Below are positions 1-7,275 of a stretch of DNA of 12,820 nucleotides, piece after piece. This DNA comes from Bacteroidales bacterium UBA6229 (GTDB lineage Bacteria > Bacteroidota > Bacteroidia > Bacteroidales > F082). The position numbers and the translations under genes were made by a program. The first letter of the stretch is position 1; each line of letters opens with the position of its first letter. The notes under the pieces are model-generated. The model searched no databases and was not told the origin of the DNA. It was given only the letters and a program-made list of their open reading frames with translations. The stretch is taken from NCBI GenBank assembly GCA_002440975.1, contig DJWN01000087.1, positions 1-12,820 of the forward strand. The letters run 5' to 3'.

Positions 1-121
1 TTTTGGCAATTGGCTTTTTGCTGTTGGCTGAGTGAGGCGTTGGAATGCCTTTGTCGAAGGGAGCGATAGTCGAGATGCTTTCGCGTGCTTATTCTTTAGT
101 GCTCACCCTACACAATTCACA
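1..121. other. Non-coding end region with degenerate short repeats
   Basis: No open frame with coding character is visible. The first 30 bases repeat TTGGC three times at irregular spacing (positions 4, 11, 24). Bases 35-50 form a small inverted repeat (AGGC, 8-base loop, GCCT). On the minus strand, bases 49-75 contain CTCGAC and CTTCGAC blocks around CGCTCCC. From memory this resembles the dispersed CTTCGAC/CGCTC palindromic repeats found between genes in many Bacteroidota genomes. The region lies just downstream of the leftward gene ending at 122; I see no clear hairpin plus T-tract serving as its terminator. Confidence 0.4.
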
Positions 122-1405
122 TCAAGTCTTTTGCTTTTTCTTCTTGGCCGCCGGAAATAGGATGTTATTCAGGATCAGGCGATAACCTGGCGAATTGGGA
201 AACATATCCAGCTCGGTAGGCGGATCACCAACCAGATGTTGATAATCTTCAGGATCGTGGCCACCAAAAAAAGTCCAGAAGCCATTGCCAAAATTCCCAT
301 GAATATAACGATCCTCATTAAAAGCCAGATTATCGCCCAAAACGATCACCTCCGATTTCACCAGGTCTTTGTTAAAAGCCGTAGTTTGACCCATAAATCC
401 TTTGATCAGCTTTTCGTGATTTTGCGTAAGCATGGTGGGCACGGGATCCCACTTGGCCGAAAAGTCGAACAAACTAAACACATCATTGGTTTCGTTGATA
501 CTCCTTGACCTGTAATTTGTTACATCAATATCCGAGATTTCATATTCCTGAGGATTGGTCGAAACCTTAAAATCTGTAAAGGCTATGCAATTGTCGTAAT
601 TAAGCATTTCGGGATGACCTGCTCCAATGGGATCACCATCAAACATCACATCGCAAATATCCAGGCCATCGGCGGCTAAAGCCACATCGTAACTATCTGT
701 GGCCGAACACATGGCAAACATATAGCCCCCACCGGCAACAAATTCCCTGATTTTTTTCACCACAGCAAGCTTGAGCTGAGAAACCTTTTGAAAGCCATGC
801 CGCTCAGCCGTTTGCTTTTGCTTTTGCACATCTTCCTGATACCATGGGAAATGCCTGTAACGTGCCCAAAACTTACCAAACTGGCCTGTAAAATCCTCAT
901 GATGCAGATGAAGCCAATCATACATCGGCAGCACATCCGAGAGCACCTCATCATCGTAAATAATGTCATAAGGTATCTCGGCATAGGTTAGCACAAGCGT
1001 TACGGCATCATCCCACGGCAACTTGTTTTTGGGCGAATAAACAGCAATACGCGGCACTTTCTGCAATTTCATCTCGTCCATATTCTTACCCGGATCGGCA
1101 ATATCCTGCAAAATGGCAGCTGCCTGCACATCGGCTATCACCTGATAACTCACATTGCGCAGTTTACATTCCTTTTCGAATAAGGGATGATGCGGAATTA
1201 GGTAACTTCCGCCACGGTAGTTGAGCAACCAGCTGATTTCTATCTCTTTCTCAAGCACCCAATAAGCTACGCCATAAGCTTTGAGGTGATTGGTTTGGGT
1301 TTCGTCCATGGGTATTAGCAAATAAGCCGCCCTGGAAATTCCCGGCATCAAAAACAAAAGAAGAAGGATTAGCTTACTATAGTTGCGAATCAGGTTCATC
1401 TGCAT
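122..1405 (-). CDS. Exported protein of the family often labelled 'asparagine synthetase B' in Bacteroidota; function unknown
   Basis: The protein has 427 residues from the ATG at 1405; an ATG at 1399 is also possible, and a TTG at 1408 is less likely. An N-terminal signal peptide (basic NLIRNYSK, then a Leu-rich core) probably ends at SRA near residue 26, so the protein is exported. The mature part begins with a conserved-looking block, LLIPMDETQTNHLKAYG. Around residues 119-150 there is a PRIAVYSP strand and a DDEVLSD segment. At residues 225-237, GGGYMFAMCSATD resembles the nucleophile elbow of class I glutamine-amidotransferase-like folds, with Cys233 at the turn. The tail is Lys-rich (KKKKQKT). 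I recall close relatives being annotated as asparagine synthetase B, but neither an N-terminal catalytic Cys nor an ATP-pyrophosphatase domain is present, so that name is not supported. A good promoter lies directly upstream. Function is unknown. Confidence 0.85.
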   Translation of the reverse strand: MQMNLIRNYSKLILLLLFLMPGISRAAYLLIPMDETQTNHLKAYGVAYWVLEKEIEISWLLNYRGGSYLIPHHPLFEKECKLRNVSYQVIADVQAAAILQDIADPGKNMDEMKLQKVPRIAVYSPKNKLPWDDAVTLVLTYAEIPYDIIYDDEVLSDVLPMYDWLHLHHEDFTGQFGKFWARYRHFPWYQEDVQKQKQTAERHGFQKVSQLKLAVVKKIREFVAGGGYMFAMCSATDSYDVALAADGLDICDVMFDGDPIGAGHPEMLNYDNCIAFTDFKVSTNPQEYEISDIDVTNYRSRSINETNDVFSLFDFSAKWDPVPTMLTQNHEKLIKGFMGQTTAFNKDLVKSEVIVLGDNLAFNEDRYIHGNFGNGFWTFFGGHDPEDYQHLVGDPPTELDMFPNSPGYRLILNNILFPAAKKKKQKT

Positions 1406-1419
1406 CAAGATTTAAGCTA

Positions 1420-1449
1420 CAAAACTACAATTCTGCTGCTTACAACAAA
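1420..1449 (-). promoter_or_regulatory. Bacteroidota-type promoter for the exported protein gene
   Basis: On the minus strand, TTTG (plus 1446-1449) is followed after 18 bases by TAGTTTTG (plus 1420-1427). This matches the Bacteroidota consensus TTTG ... TAnnTTTG in both boxes and spacing. Transcription would start near 1413-1415, leaving a very short leader before the ATG at 1405 or 1399. It suggests this gene is transcribed separately from the gene ending at 1494. Confidence 0.65.
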
Positions 1450-1493
1450 CCCTAACGCACCAAATCAATTGTTAAACAGACTTAAATCTCGGC

Positions 1494-2963
1494 CTATTGC
1501 TTTATCAGCCTGGCAAATGCCTGCCTGTCATGTTGATCAAGCAGGCGGATCAGATAATTTCCGGGCTTCAGTTTTGCCGTTTGGAAATAATTGCAATCAC
1601 TAACAGACAAAGCAGCAATAAGCCTGCCTTGCTGGTCATAAACCTGTGCAGTTTTCCAACAATGTTGTTCATCCACTATCTGTACAAAATCTGATGCAGG
1701 ATTGGGTGCCAGCTTTAGTGATTGCAGCTGTTGAGCAGGCAGTTCGAGCCTTCCCACCAGCTGGCCATTGGCATCAAAGCGTACAACAACCACATCATGC
1801 TGAATCATATCACCGGGATAATGATGGTAATCCCATACAGACATAACAGCAACAAAGCCACCATCAGCAGTTGGCATCGTACCTGCACTGCGATATTTTC
1901 TTACCCCATCCCCATAAACTACCTGATACTCCAGCTCCAACTGATGATTAAGTTTGTTAGCCATATACCAGGAAGGAACCGGCCCAATTACACTATTTAT
2001 CGTACCAGCAATAAATAGGCAATCACCATTAACATTCATGCTATTATAAAAGTCAAGCGTGTCAACAGCTCCAAAATGATGTAATGGCATGATTTCACCT
2101 CTCCAACTTACAGGCTGAAAAGCCATCTCCAAATTATCAATGGGGGGTGGGCTTCCCTGTTTAAAATAATTACCTGCGTAATAAAAGGTAGTATCATTCA
2201 AAACACCAAAATCCCTTATCTCAATTTCCACCTCTCCGTCAAAATCAATTATCGAATCAAGTGTAAAATCAGTATTAAGTCTTATAAACTTATTAGGATA
2301 ACCACTCTGATAATACTTTCCATCTCCCCCCAATTGTACCAGGCCAAAGCGTATAATTGAACTTGTTTCTGTAAACTGTTGTATCAAATTTCCATCAGGA
2401 CTCATTTCAATGAAAAATCTGTGGTCAGCTACAGTAGAATCTGTATCATCATATCCTCCGGCAAGCACAATATTGCCTGCCAAATTGACAAAAGCAGCAT
2501 GATAACGCTCACGCAAAGACGATGAGCCAATCAGAGAATCCCGGACAAGCTCCAACCCGGCATCAAACCAGCGCAAATACAGCTGAAAATCATTGCTCAC
2601 CGAATCGTATGCATTGCCAACCGCCAGATAATTCCCATCCGGTAGTGGGTGGATTTGTGCTATCCGCGTACCATAACCTTCTATTGTATTGTAGTGCAGA
2701 CTATCAATCAACTCCAACTCATCTGAAACAAGGTAAGTGATATTGTTATAATTGTAAAACTGATTTACGTCATCCGGAATAGGTTCAAACTCGCCCCTGG
2801 TTATCATAAGCAAAAAGTGATTCCCATTCAAGGGAGTAAGAAAACCACCTGGCTCGTCCATACTAGTTTGAATGATTAGCTTGTGCTCTGTTTGAGCTTT
2901 CGCGGATTGAATGAAAAGCCCGACTAAAAACAGCAGCAGCAATTGTAAAAAGTGCTTTTTCAT
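1494..2963 (-). CDS. T9SS-secreted protein: propeller-like repeats plus C-terminal sorting domain
   Basis: The protein has 489 residues. A signal peptide (MKKHFLQ, then a Leu/Phe core) probably ends at AKA near residue 23. The body contains repeated units in which a Gly-rich strand (for example DGNYLAVGNAYD, GNIVLAGGYDD, DGGFVAVMSVWD) is followed by a strand reading like F/W-D-x-x-x-x-L. This is the pattern of delta-60-like or propeller-type repeats in large secreted Bacteroidota proteins. Residues 416-489 form a type A T9SS sorting domain: APNPASDFVQI, a central QVYDQQGRLI strand, LKPGNYLIRL, and a final basic strand. After Sec export the protein should cross the outer membrane through T9SS and be released or anchored at the surface with its C-terminal domain removed. 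No catalytic motif is visible, so binding or adhesion is only a guess. Confidence 0.88.
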   Translation of the reverse strand: MKKHFLQLLLLFLVGLFIQSAKAQTEHKLIIQTSMDEPGGFLTPLNGNHFLLMITRGEFEPIPDDVNQFYNYNNITYLVSDELELIDSLHYNTIEGYGTRIAQIHPLPDGNYLAVGNAYDSVSNDFQLYLRWFDAGLELVRDSLIGSSSLRERYHAAFVNLAGNIVLAGGYDDTDSTVADHRFFIEMSPDGNLIQQFTETSSIIRFGLVQLGGDGKYYQSGYPNKFIRLNTDFTLDSIIDFDGEVEIEIRDFGVLNDTTFYYAGNYFKQGSPPPIDNLEMAFQPVSWRGEIMPLHHFGAVDTLDFYNSMNVNGDCLFIAGTINSVIGPVPSWYMANKLNHQLELEYQVVYGDGVRKYRSAGTMPTADGGFVAVMSVWDYHHYPGDMIQHDVVVVRFDANGQLVGRLELPAQQLQSLKLAPNPASDFVQIVDEQHCWKTAQVYDQQGRLIAALSVSDCNYFQTAKLKPGNYLIRLLDQHDRQAFARLIKQ

Positions 2964-2997
2964 GATTGTGCGATTTAGATCATGTCGTTTTCAAGCC

Positions 2998-3005
2998 CAA
3001 ATATA
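2998..3005 (-). promoter_or_regulatory. Promoter -7 box for the T9SS protein gene
   Basis: On the minus strand the sequence TATATTTG matches TAnnTTTG exactly. The predicted start of transcription is about 28 bases before the ATG at 2963. No TTTG is seen 17-23 bases further upstream, so only the -7 element supports the call. Confidence 0.5.
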
Positions 3006-3058
3006 CAAAAAGCCCTGCATTGTTTGGCTTGCACAATTTTTCTTATCCAAAAAAACGC

Positions 3059-3066
3059 TACCTTTG
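3059..3066 (+). promoter_or_regulatory. Promoter -7 box for gcvT
   Basis: TACCTTTG matches TAnnTTTG exactly. The expected -33 position shows only a T-rich stretch rather than TTTG. Transcription would begin near 3071, giving a leader of about 60 bases before the ATG at 3131. Confidence 0.5.
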
Positions 3067-3130
3067 AAGCTTATAAATCACGCCCATTTAGGGCATTTAA
3101 TTATTTAATCTTCAGTAAATTACAATTATC

Positions 3131-4219
3131 ATGAAGCAAACAGCATTAAACCGTATGCACCACGAAATGGGTGGAAAAATGGTTGAATTTGCAGGCTTTG
3201 AAATGCCTGTTCAATTTGAAGGCATCAATGTGGAACATGAAACTGTGCGCAAAGCACTTGGCGTTTTTGATGTGTCGCATATGGGCGAGTTTTGGGCAGA
3301 GGGGCCAAAAGCCTTTGAACTGGTGCAAAGGATCACTTCAAACGATGTGGCTGCCTTGTATGACGGAAAAATTCAGTACAGCTGCTTCCCGAATGGCAAA
3401 GGCGGCATTGTGGATGATTTGCTGGTTTACCGCTTTAATGCTGAGAAATATTTATTGGTTGTAAATGCTGCCAATATCGCCAAGGATTGGAACTGGGTGG
3501 TTAAAAACAACAGCCAAAACGCACAGATCAGCAATGCCTCCGACAGCACCTCACAACTGGCCATTCAAGGCCCTAAAGCCTTGGAAGCCATGCAATCGCT
3601 AACTTCCACTCCCATCACCGACATGGAATATTACACCTTTAAAATGGTTGAATTTGCGGGTGTAAAAGACGTTTTGCTCTCTACCACCGGCTATACCGGA
3701 TCAGGTGGATGCGAGATCTATTTCAAAAACGAAGATGCTGAAAAAATCTATCAGGCTGTATTGCAGGCCGGTGCTGATTTTGGCATCAAACCTATCGGAT
3801 TGGCAGCCAGGGATACTCTCCGACTCGAGATGGGATTCTGTTTATACGGCAACGACATCAACGACAGTACCAGTCCGATTGAAGCCGGATTGGGCTGGAT
3901 CACCAAATTTACGGATGGCAACGACTTTATTGACCGTCCGCTACTCGAAAAGCAAAAAGCAGAAGGTATCAACAAGCAACTCAGAGCATTCGAGATGATC
4001 GACAAAGGCATTCCAAGGCAACACTACCAAGTGGTAAACGAAAATGATGAAGTGATTGGTGAAGTGACTTCCGGAACCATGTCGCCCATGCTCAAAAAAG
4101 GCATTGGCATGGCCTACATCAATAAGCCATACAATAAATTAGGCACTCAGATTTTCATCAAGGTACGCGATAAAAAACTGACTGCAGAGATTGTAAAACT
4201 GCCTTTTTACAAAGGCTAA
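3131..4219 (+). CDS. gcvT: Aminomethyltransferase, T-protein of the glycine cleavage system
   Basis: GcvT moves the one-carbon unit from the aminomethyl-lipoyl arm of H-protein to tetrahydrofolate, giving 5,10-methylene-THF and ammonia; it is cytoplasmic. At 362 residues it has the normal family length. Visible marks are the N-terminal MVEFAGFEMPVQF block, FDVSHMGE (residues 46-53), GGIVDDLLVYR with Asp95/Asp96 near the folate site, TGYTGSGGCEIYF with Glu195, ARDTLRLEMG, and the C-terminal VTSGTMSPMLKKGIG. The usual TGYTGE is TGYTGS here, with Glu195 retained. The ATG at 3131 is preceded by A/T-rich DNA with no Shine-Dalgarno sequence, as expected in this phylum. No gcvH or gcvP is adjacent, so the glycine cleavage genes appear scattered. 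The gene is probably monocistronic, as a terminator-like hairpin follows it. Confidence 0.97.
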   Translation: MKQTALNRMHHEMGGKMVEFAGFEMPVQFEGINVEHETVRKALGVFDVSHMGEFWAEGPKAFELVQRITSNDVAALYDGKIQYSCFPNGKGGIVDDLLVYRFNAEKYLLVVNAANIAKDWNWVVKNNSQNAQISNASDSTSQLAIQGPKALEAMQSLTSTPITDMEYYTFKMVEFAGVKDVLLSTTGYTGSGGCEIYFKNEDAEKIYQAVLQAGADFGIKPIGLAARDTLRLEMGFCLYGNDINDSTSPIEAGLGWITKFTDGNDFIDRPLLEKQKAEGINKQLRAFEMIDKGIPRQHYQVVNENDEVIGEVTSGTMSPMLKKGIGMAYINKPYNKLGTQIFIKVRDKKLTAEIVKLPFYKG

Positions 4220-4235
4220 AAAAATATTCACCAAA

Positions 4236-4264
4236 GTGCGGGTAAGCCATTGCCCACATTTTTT
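4236..4264 (+). terminator. Likely intrinsic terminator of gcvT
   Basis: Seventeen bases after the gcvT stop codon, GGGTAA (4240-4245) pairs with TTGCCC (4250-4255) across a GCCA loop, with one G-U wobble. After a C/A mismatch the stem continues for two or three outer pairs. A run of six T residues follows at 4259-4264. The stem is short and imperfect, so efficiency is uncertain. Confidence 0.5.
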
Positions 4265-4303
4265 GTGCCCCTCGCAAACGACTTTTCCTATCAGATTCTT
4301 TAG

Positions 4304-4311
4304 TAGTTTTG
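4304..4311 (+). promoter_or_regulatory. Promoter -7 box for the dipeptidyl peptidase gene
   Basis: TAGTTTTG matches TAnnTTTG exactly. Its distance from the ATG at 4333 implies a leader of about 15 bases. This argues against the in-frame TTG at 4309, which would overlap the promoter box. The -33 region is T-rich (TTTT near 4283) rather than a clean TTTG. Confidence 0.5.
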
Positions 4312-4332
4312 CGCCTTAAACAAAAACAGCTC

Positions 4333-6315
4333 ATGTCAAACGAAACTTTAAAAGACTTTAAGTGGCAAACAGAACAATTTGCCGATATCCGCATCTTGCA
4401 CTATCAGATCAATGGCTTCGAAAATCTCAGCCTGAACCAGAAAATTTTCACCTGGCATTTATATCAGGCTGCGCTGGCCGGGCGCGATTTGATCTACGAT
4501 CAAAACTATAAATACAATCTCATTATTCGTAAAAGTCTGGAAGCCGTTTATCAGCATTACGAAGGTGAAAAAACGGATGAAAACTGGACTCATTTTGTAA
4601 CATATCTCAAGAGGGTTTGGTTTTCAAATGGCATCCATCATCACTATTCGATGGATAAATTTTTTCCGGCCTGTACCGAAAACTGGTTAAAAACCGCTTT
4701 GAACAGTCTGGATGAATCACAACTTCCGGTTCCACTCCATCTATCAAAAAAAGAGTTTGTTACTTGGCTTACTGACATCATTTTCAATCCTGAAATTTCC
4801 CCTAAAAGACTAAATCAGGACGAAGGAGCTGATCATGTGGCTCAATCGGCCTGCAATTTTTATGATGGCATAAACCAGCAGGAAGCAGAGGATTTTTATG
4901 CCAGGAAAATACAGCCTGATGAAAATGAACCCTTGTGGCACGGCTTGAATACCAGATTAGTAAAAAGAAATGGTGAGATAAAAGAAGAAGTTTGCAAATC
5001 GGATGGACGCTACGGAAAAGCAATCCGCAAAATCGTTGTACTCCTCGAAAAGGCAAAAGATTATGCTGAAAACGAAGCACAACAAGCCATCCTCGAAAAA
5101 TTGATTCAGTTTTATGAAACCGGCGATTTGAAAACCTTCAACGAATACAACAAACTTTGGGTTCAGGACACCGATTCAGTGATTGATCTGGTGCATGGCT
5201 TCATCGAAGTGTATGGCGATCCGCTGGGACGACACGCCACTTTCGAATCTGTGCTTTCAATGAGAGATGAGGAAGCCACCCGGCGTTTTGGAAAGATCAG
5301 CGAACTGGCTCCCTGGTTCGAGGCAAATTCTCCTATTGATGAGGCACACAAACGCAAGGACCCGAAAGGCGTGAGTTACAAAGTGATACAGGTGATTGTC
5401 GAAAGCGGCGATTGCAGCCCCTCCTCTCCTATCGGCATCAACCTGCCCAATGCCGACTGGATCAGAGAAAGATACGGATCAAAATCTGTTTCATTGGCAA
5501 ATATCGAAGATGCCTACGAAAATGCTTCTCAAAGCACAGGCTCGATTGAAGAATTTTATCTGCCTGAACAACAGGAAAGAATCAAAAAATATGGTGCACT
5601 GGCTTCCAAAATTCATACCGGACTGCATGAGGTGATTGGGCATGGCAGCGGACAGCTAATCCCCGGCGTACCAAGCCCCAAAGAAAGCCTGAAAAGCTAT
5701 GCCAACACCCTGGAAGAAGCGCGTGCCGATCTGGTTGCGCTGTATTATATGCTGAACGAAAAGCTTATCGAAGAAGGATTTATGGAAAGCCTCGAAACCG
5801 GAAAAGCGGAATACGACAGCTTTTTCCTCAACGGATTGATGCGTCAACTGGTACGTTTGGAACCCGGACAACAACTCGAAGAAAGCCATATGCGAAACAG
5901 ACAGCTCATTGCGAAATGGGTCTTTGAGAAAGCAGTCCCCGAAAGAATCATTGAAATGCTGGTAATCAACAAGAAATCCTATATCCGCATTAATGATTAC
6001 GAGAAAACCAGAAAGCTTGTTGGTGAGCTGTTGCGCGAAGTACAGCGAATCAAGTCAGAAGGCGATTATCAGGCAGCCAAAGCATTGGTGGAAAGCTATG
6101 GTGTAAAAGTTGATCAGCAGCTTCATCAGGAGGTTTTGGAAAGGTGGAAACGACTTGGCATAGCACCCTTTGCAGGTTTTATCAACCCTCAACTGGAAAA
6201 GGTATGCAATAACGGTCAAATCGGTGACATCCGTATCGTTTACCCGGAAGATTTTGCAACACAGATGCTTTATTATTCTAGTCATTTTGCATTTTTGCCG
6301 GTTCTGAACGACTGA
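4333..6315 (+). CDS. Dipeptidyl peptidase III (zinc metallopeptidase family M49)
   Basis: The 660-residue product removes dipeptides from the N terminus of short peptides. The M49 signature HEVIGH is at residues 432-437 (zinc ligands His432 and His437, catalytic Glu433). The second family motif, EEARAD, is at residues 461-466, with Glu462 the likely third zinc ligand. In well-known members this motif has Cys in the EECRA position; here it is Ala. The length fits bacterial DPP III. No signal peptide or lipobox is seen, so a cytoplasmic role in peptide turnover is likely. I chose the ATG at 4333 (MSNETLKDFKW) over an upstream TTG because a promoter box lies just before it. The gene has its own promoter and stands apart from gcvT. 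Confidence 0.93.
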   Translation: MSNETLKDFKWQTEQFADIRILHYQINGFENLSLNQKIFTWHLYQAALAGRDLIYDQNYKYNLIIRKSLEAVYQHYEGEKTDENWTHFVTYLKRVWFSNGIHHHYSMDKFFPACTENWLKTALNSLDESQLPVPLHLSKKEFVTWLTDIIFNPEISPKRLNQDEGADHVAQSACNFYDGINQQEAEDFYARKIQPDENEPLWHGLNTRLVKRNGEIKEEVCKSDGRYGKAIRKIVVLLEKAKDYAENEAQQAILEKLIQFYETGDLKTFNEYNKLWVQDTDSVIDLVHGFIEVYGDPLGRHATFESVLSMRDEEATRRFGKISELAPWFEANSPIDEAHKRKDPKGVSYKVIQVIVESGDCSPSSPIGINLPNADWIRERYGSKSVSLANIEDAYENASQSTGSIEEFYLPEQQERIKKYGALASKIHTGLHEVIGHGSGQLIPGVPSPKESLKSYANTLEEARADLVALYYMLNEKLIEEGFMESLETGKAEYDSFFLNGLMRQLVRLEPGQQLEESHMRNRQLIAKWVFEKAVPERIIEMLVINKKSYIRINDYEKTRKLVGELLREVQRIKSEGDYQAAKALVESYGVKVDQQLHQEVLERWKRLGIAPFAGFINPQLEKVCNNGQIGDIRIVYPEDFATQMLYYSSHFAFLPVLND

Positions 6316-6351
6316 GAATAAGAAAAGCAGTGTTATCCGCTAAACAACTGC
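6315..6351 (-). terminator. Possible terminator hairpin for leftward transcription
   Basis: An 8-bp stem with one bulged base (6327-6334 with 6343-6351) encloses an 8-base loop. Read leftward it is followed by a T-rich stretch (TTTTCTTATTCTC). It could stop transcripts coming from the YceI-family gene, although it lies about 260 bases beyond that stop codon. Read rightward, just after the peptidase stop codon, it is followed by A-rich DNA and would not be a classical terminator. Confidence 0.3.
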
Positions 6352-6377
6352 AATAAAATGAATTAACGAATTATTGC
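6350..6377. repeat. Perfect 7-bp inverted repeat
   Basis: GCAATAA (6350-6356) and TTATTGC (6371-6377) are exact reverse complements around a 14-base A/T-rich loop. It directly abuts the hairpin ending at 6351. It may help end transcription between the converging genes, but there is no adjacent T-tract. Confidence 0.5.
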
Positions 6378-6417
6378 AATTCCTTCGTCACATTAAATAT
6401 CGCGGGCTTGAAATAAC

Positions 6418-6469
6418 TTACCCACATTATCCATGAAACGACTGGTTCATCAAGGACAAATGTGGATAA
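6418..6469. repeat. Nested inverted repeat with DnaA-box-like arms
   Basis: The outer arms TTACCCACATT (6418-6428) and AATGTGGATAA (6459-6469) are reverse complements except at one position. Inside, ATGAAAC (6433-6439) pairs with GTTCAT (6445-6450), with one bulged A. The right arm contains, on the minus strand, TTATCCACA (6461-6469), a perfect consensus DnaA box. The left arm holds TTACCCACA, one base away from that consensus. Function is not known; see findings. Confidence 0.6.
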
Positions 6470-6609
6470 GAATAATTCAAAAAATTAACATCAGGTTCTG
6501 TAAGAATAAAGCTTGAGTTCAGTTTAATACAATTCCATAAAAACAACGGAAGCCCTAATGCGATTTAATCTGAATATCAATTTGGTTTAAAGAAGTTTCA
6601 ATAGCTGGT

Positions 6610-7134
6610 TTAGTTTTTTGCCAACTGAACATTCAACAGCAACTTCACTTCATCAGCTACTACCACTCCACCAGCTTCGGTAACGGCATTCCAGCTGAGG
6701 CCAAATTCTTTACGGCTAACTTTGCCCTGTAATTCAAAACCGGCTTTGGTATTGCCATACGGATCTGTCATCACGCCGCCATGCTCCACATCCAAAGTGA
6801 TCTTTTTTGTTGTTCCGCGCATGGTAAGGTTTCCGGTAAGCTTGTAGGTGGATTTGCCTGTCTTTTCAAAGCTTTCCGAAACAAAACTGATTTTGGGATG
6901 GTTAGCAGCATCAAAGAAATCAGCCGATTTCAGGTGGTTATCACGATCAGCATTATTCGTGTTGATACTGTCAACCTCTGCTTCGAAGCTGATTTTTGCC
7001 GGTGTAAAGTCATCTGAAGCTGTTTCGAGCTGTCCGCTAAAACGGCCAAAACTTCCGGTAACAGTTGAAATAACAAGGTGTTTCACTTTAAATTGCACTT
7101 CTGAATGTGCAGGATCAATAGTCCAGGTTTTCAT
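6610..7134 (-). CDS. YceI-family lipid-binding-like protein
   Basis: The 174-residue protein matches the YceI family (lipocalin-like barrel, known in one member to bind a polyisoprenoid) over its full length. Visible marks are the N-terminal TWTIDPAHSEVQFKVKHL, the SFGRFSG turn, the central NTNNADRDNHLKSADFFDAANHPKI-type stretch in which xxRDxHLxSxDFFD is the family hallmark, LTMRGTTKKITLDV, and the final FGLSWNAVTEAGGVVVADEV. Many family members carry a signal peptide, but this one starts directly at the barrel, so it is probably cytoplasmic. The ligand cannot be told from sequence. It is divergent from the TPR lipoprotein gene. Confidence 0.93.
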   Translation of the reverse strand: MKTWTIDPAHSEVQFKVKHLVISTVTGSFGRFSGQLETASDDFTPAKISFEAEVDSINTNNADRDNHLKSADFFDAANHPKISFVSESFEKTGKSTYKLTGNLTMRGTTKKITLDVEHGGVMTDPYGNTKAGFELQGKVSRKEFGLSWNAVTEAGGVVVADEVKLLLNVQLAKN

Positions 7135-7156
7135 AAGATTTTCTATTAATTGTATG

Positions 7157-7164
7157 CAAATTTG
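7157..7164 (-). promoter_or_regulatory. Weak candidate -7 box for the YceI-family gene
   Basis: CAAATTTG, a palindrome on both strands, differs from TAnnTTTG at one position. It lies 22 bases upstream of the ATG at 7134. No TTTG -33 box is seen at proper spacing. Confidence 0.25.
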
Positions 7165-7253
7165 TTTAATTCAGGGATCATTTTTAATCCACTATTGAAA
7201 CAATCCAATCTGTTTTACGTTCAAAAAGCTCATGTTAATTTTTCTAAATTGCT

Positions 7254-7261
7254 TATTTTCG
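7254..7261 (+). promoter_or_regulatory. Weak candidate -7 box for the TPR lipoprotein gene
   Basis: TATTTTCG differs from TAnnTTTG at one position and would give a leader of about ten bases before the ATG at 7276. No good -33 element is visible. It supports the start at 7276 over an open-frame extension back to 7150. Confidence 0.3.
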
Positions 7262-7275
7262 CAAAAAACTATGCT

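Larger units (their letters stand above)
2964..3130. other. Divergent promoter region between the T9SS protein gene and gcvT
   Basis: These 167 bases separate two divergently transcribed genes. They hold one exact -7 box on each strand (2998-3005 leftward, 3059-3066 rightward) but no convincing -33 TTTG at normal spacing for either. A small hairpin (GCCC, 5-base loop, GGGC, 3082-3094) lies in the presumed gcvT leader. The leader is only about 60 bases and contains no aptamer-like structure I can recognise. Confidence 0.6.
6316..6609. other. Gene-free convergent region with several inverted repeats
   Basis: These 294 A/T-rich bases lie between two converging genes and have no supportable open frame. 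They hold a bulged hairpin (6327-6351), a perfect 7-bp inverted repeat (6350-6377), and a long nested inverted repeat (6418-6469). The remaining 140 bases up to 6609 show no structure I can name. Confidence 0.6.

Noticed and set aside
122..1405. Asparagine synthetase
   Set aside because: Neither the N-terminal glutaminase Cys nor the ATP-pyrophosphatase domain is present, and the protein is exported.
3066..3130. Glycine riboswitch upstream of gcvT
   Set aside because: The predicted leader is about 60 bases and has only one 4-bp hairpin, too short for the known aptamer.
6418..6469. Replication origin, because of the DnaA-box-like arms
   Set aside because: Only one perfect and one near box are present, with no box cluster, no dnaA, dnaN, gidA or similar neighbours, and no repeated 13-mer-like region. 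Kept only as an inverted repeat.
7150..7275. Longer N terminus for the TPR protein
   Set aside because: It would bury a clear lipoprotein signal with lipobox LSAC starting at 7276.
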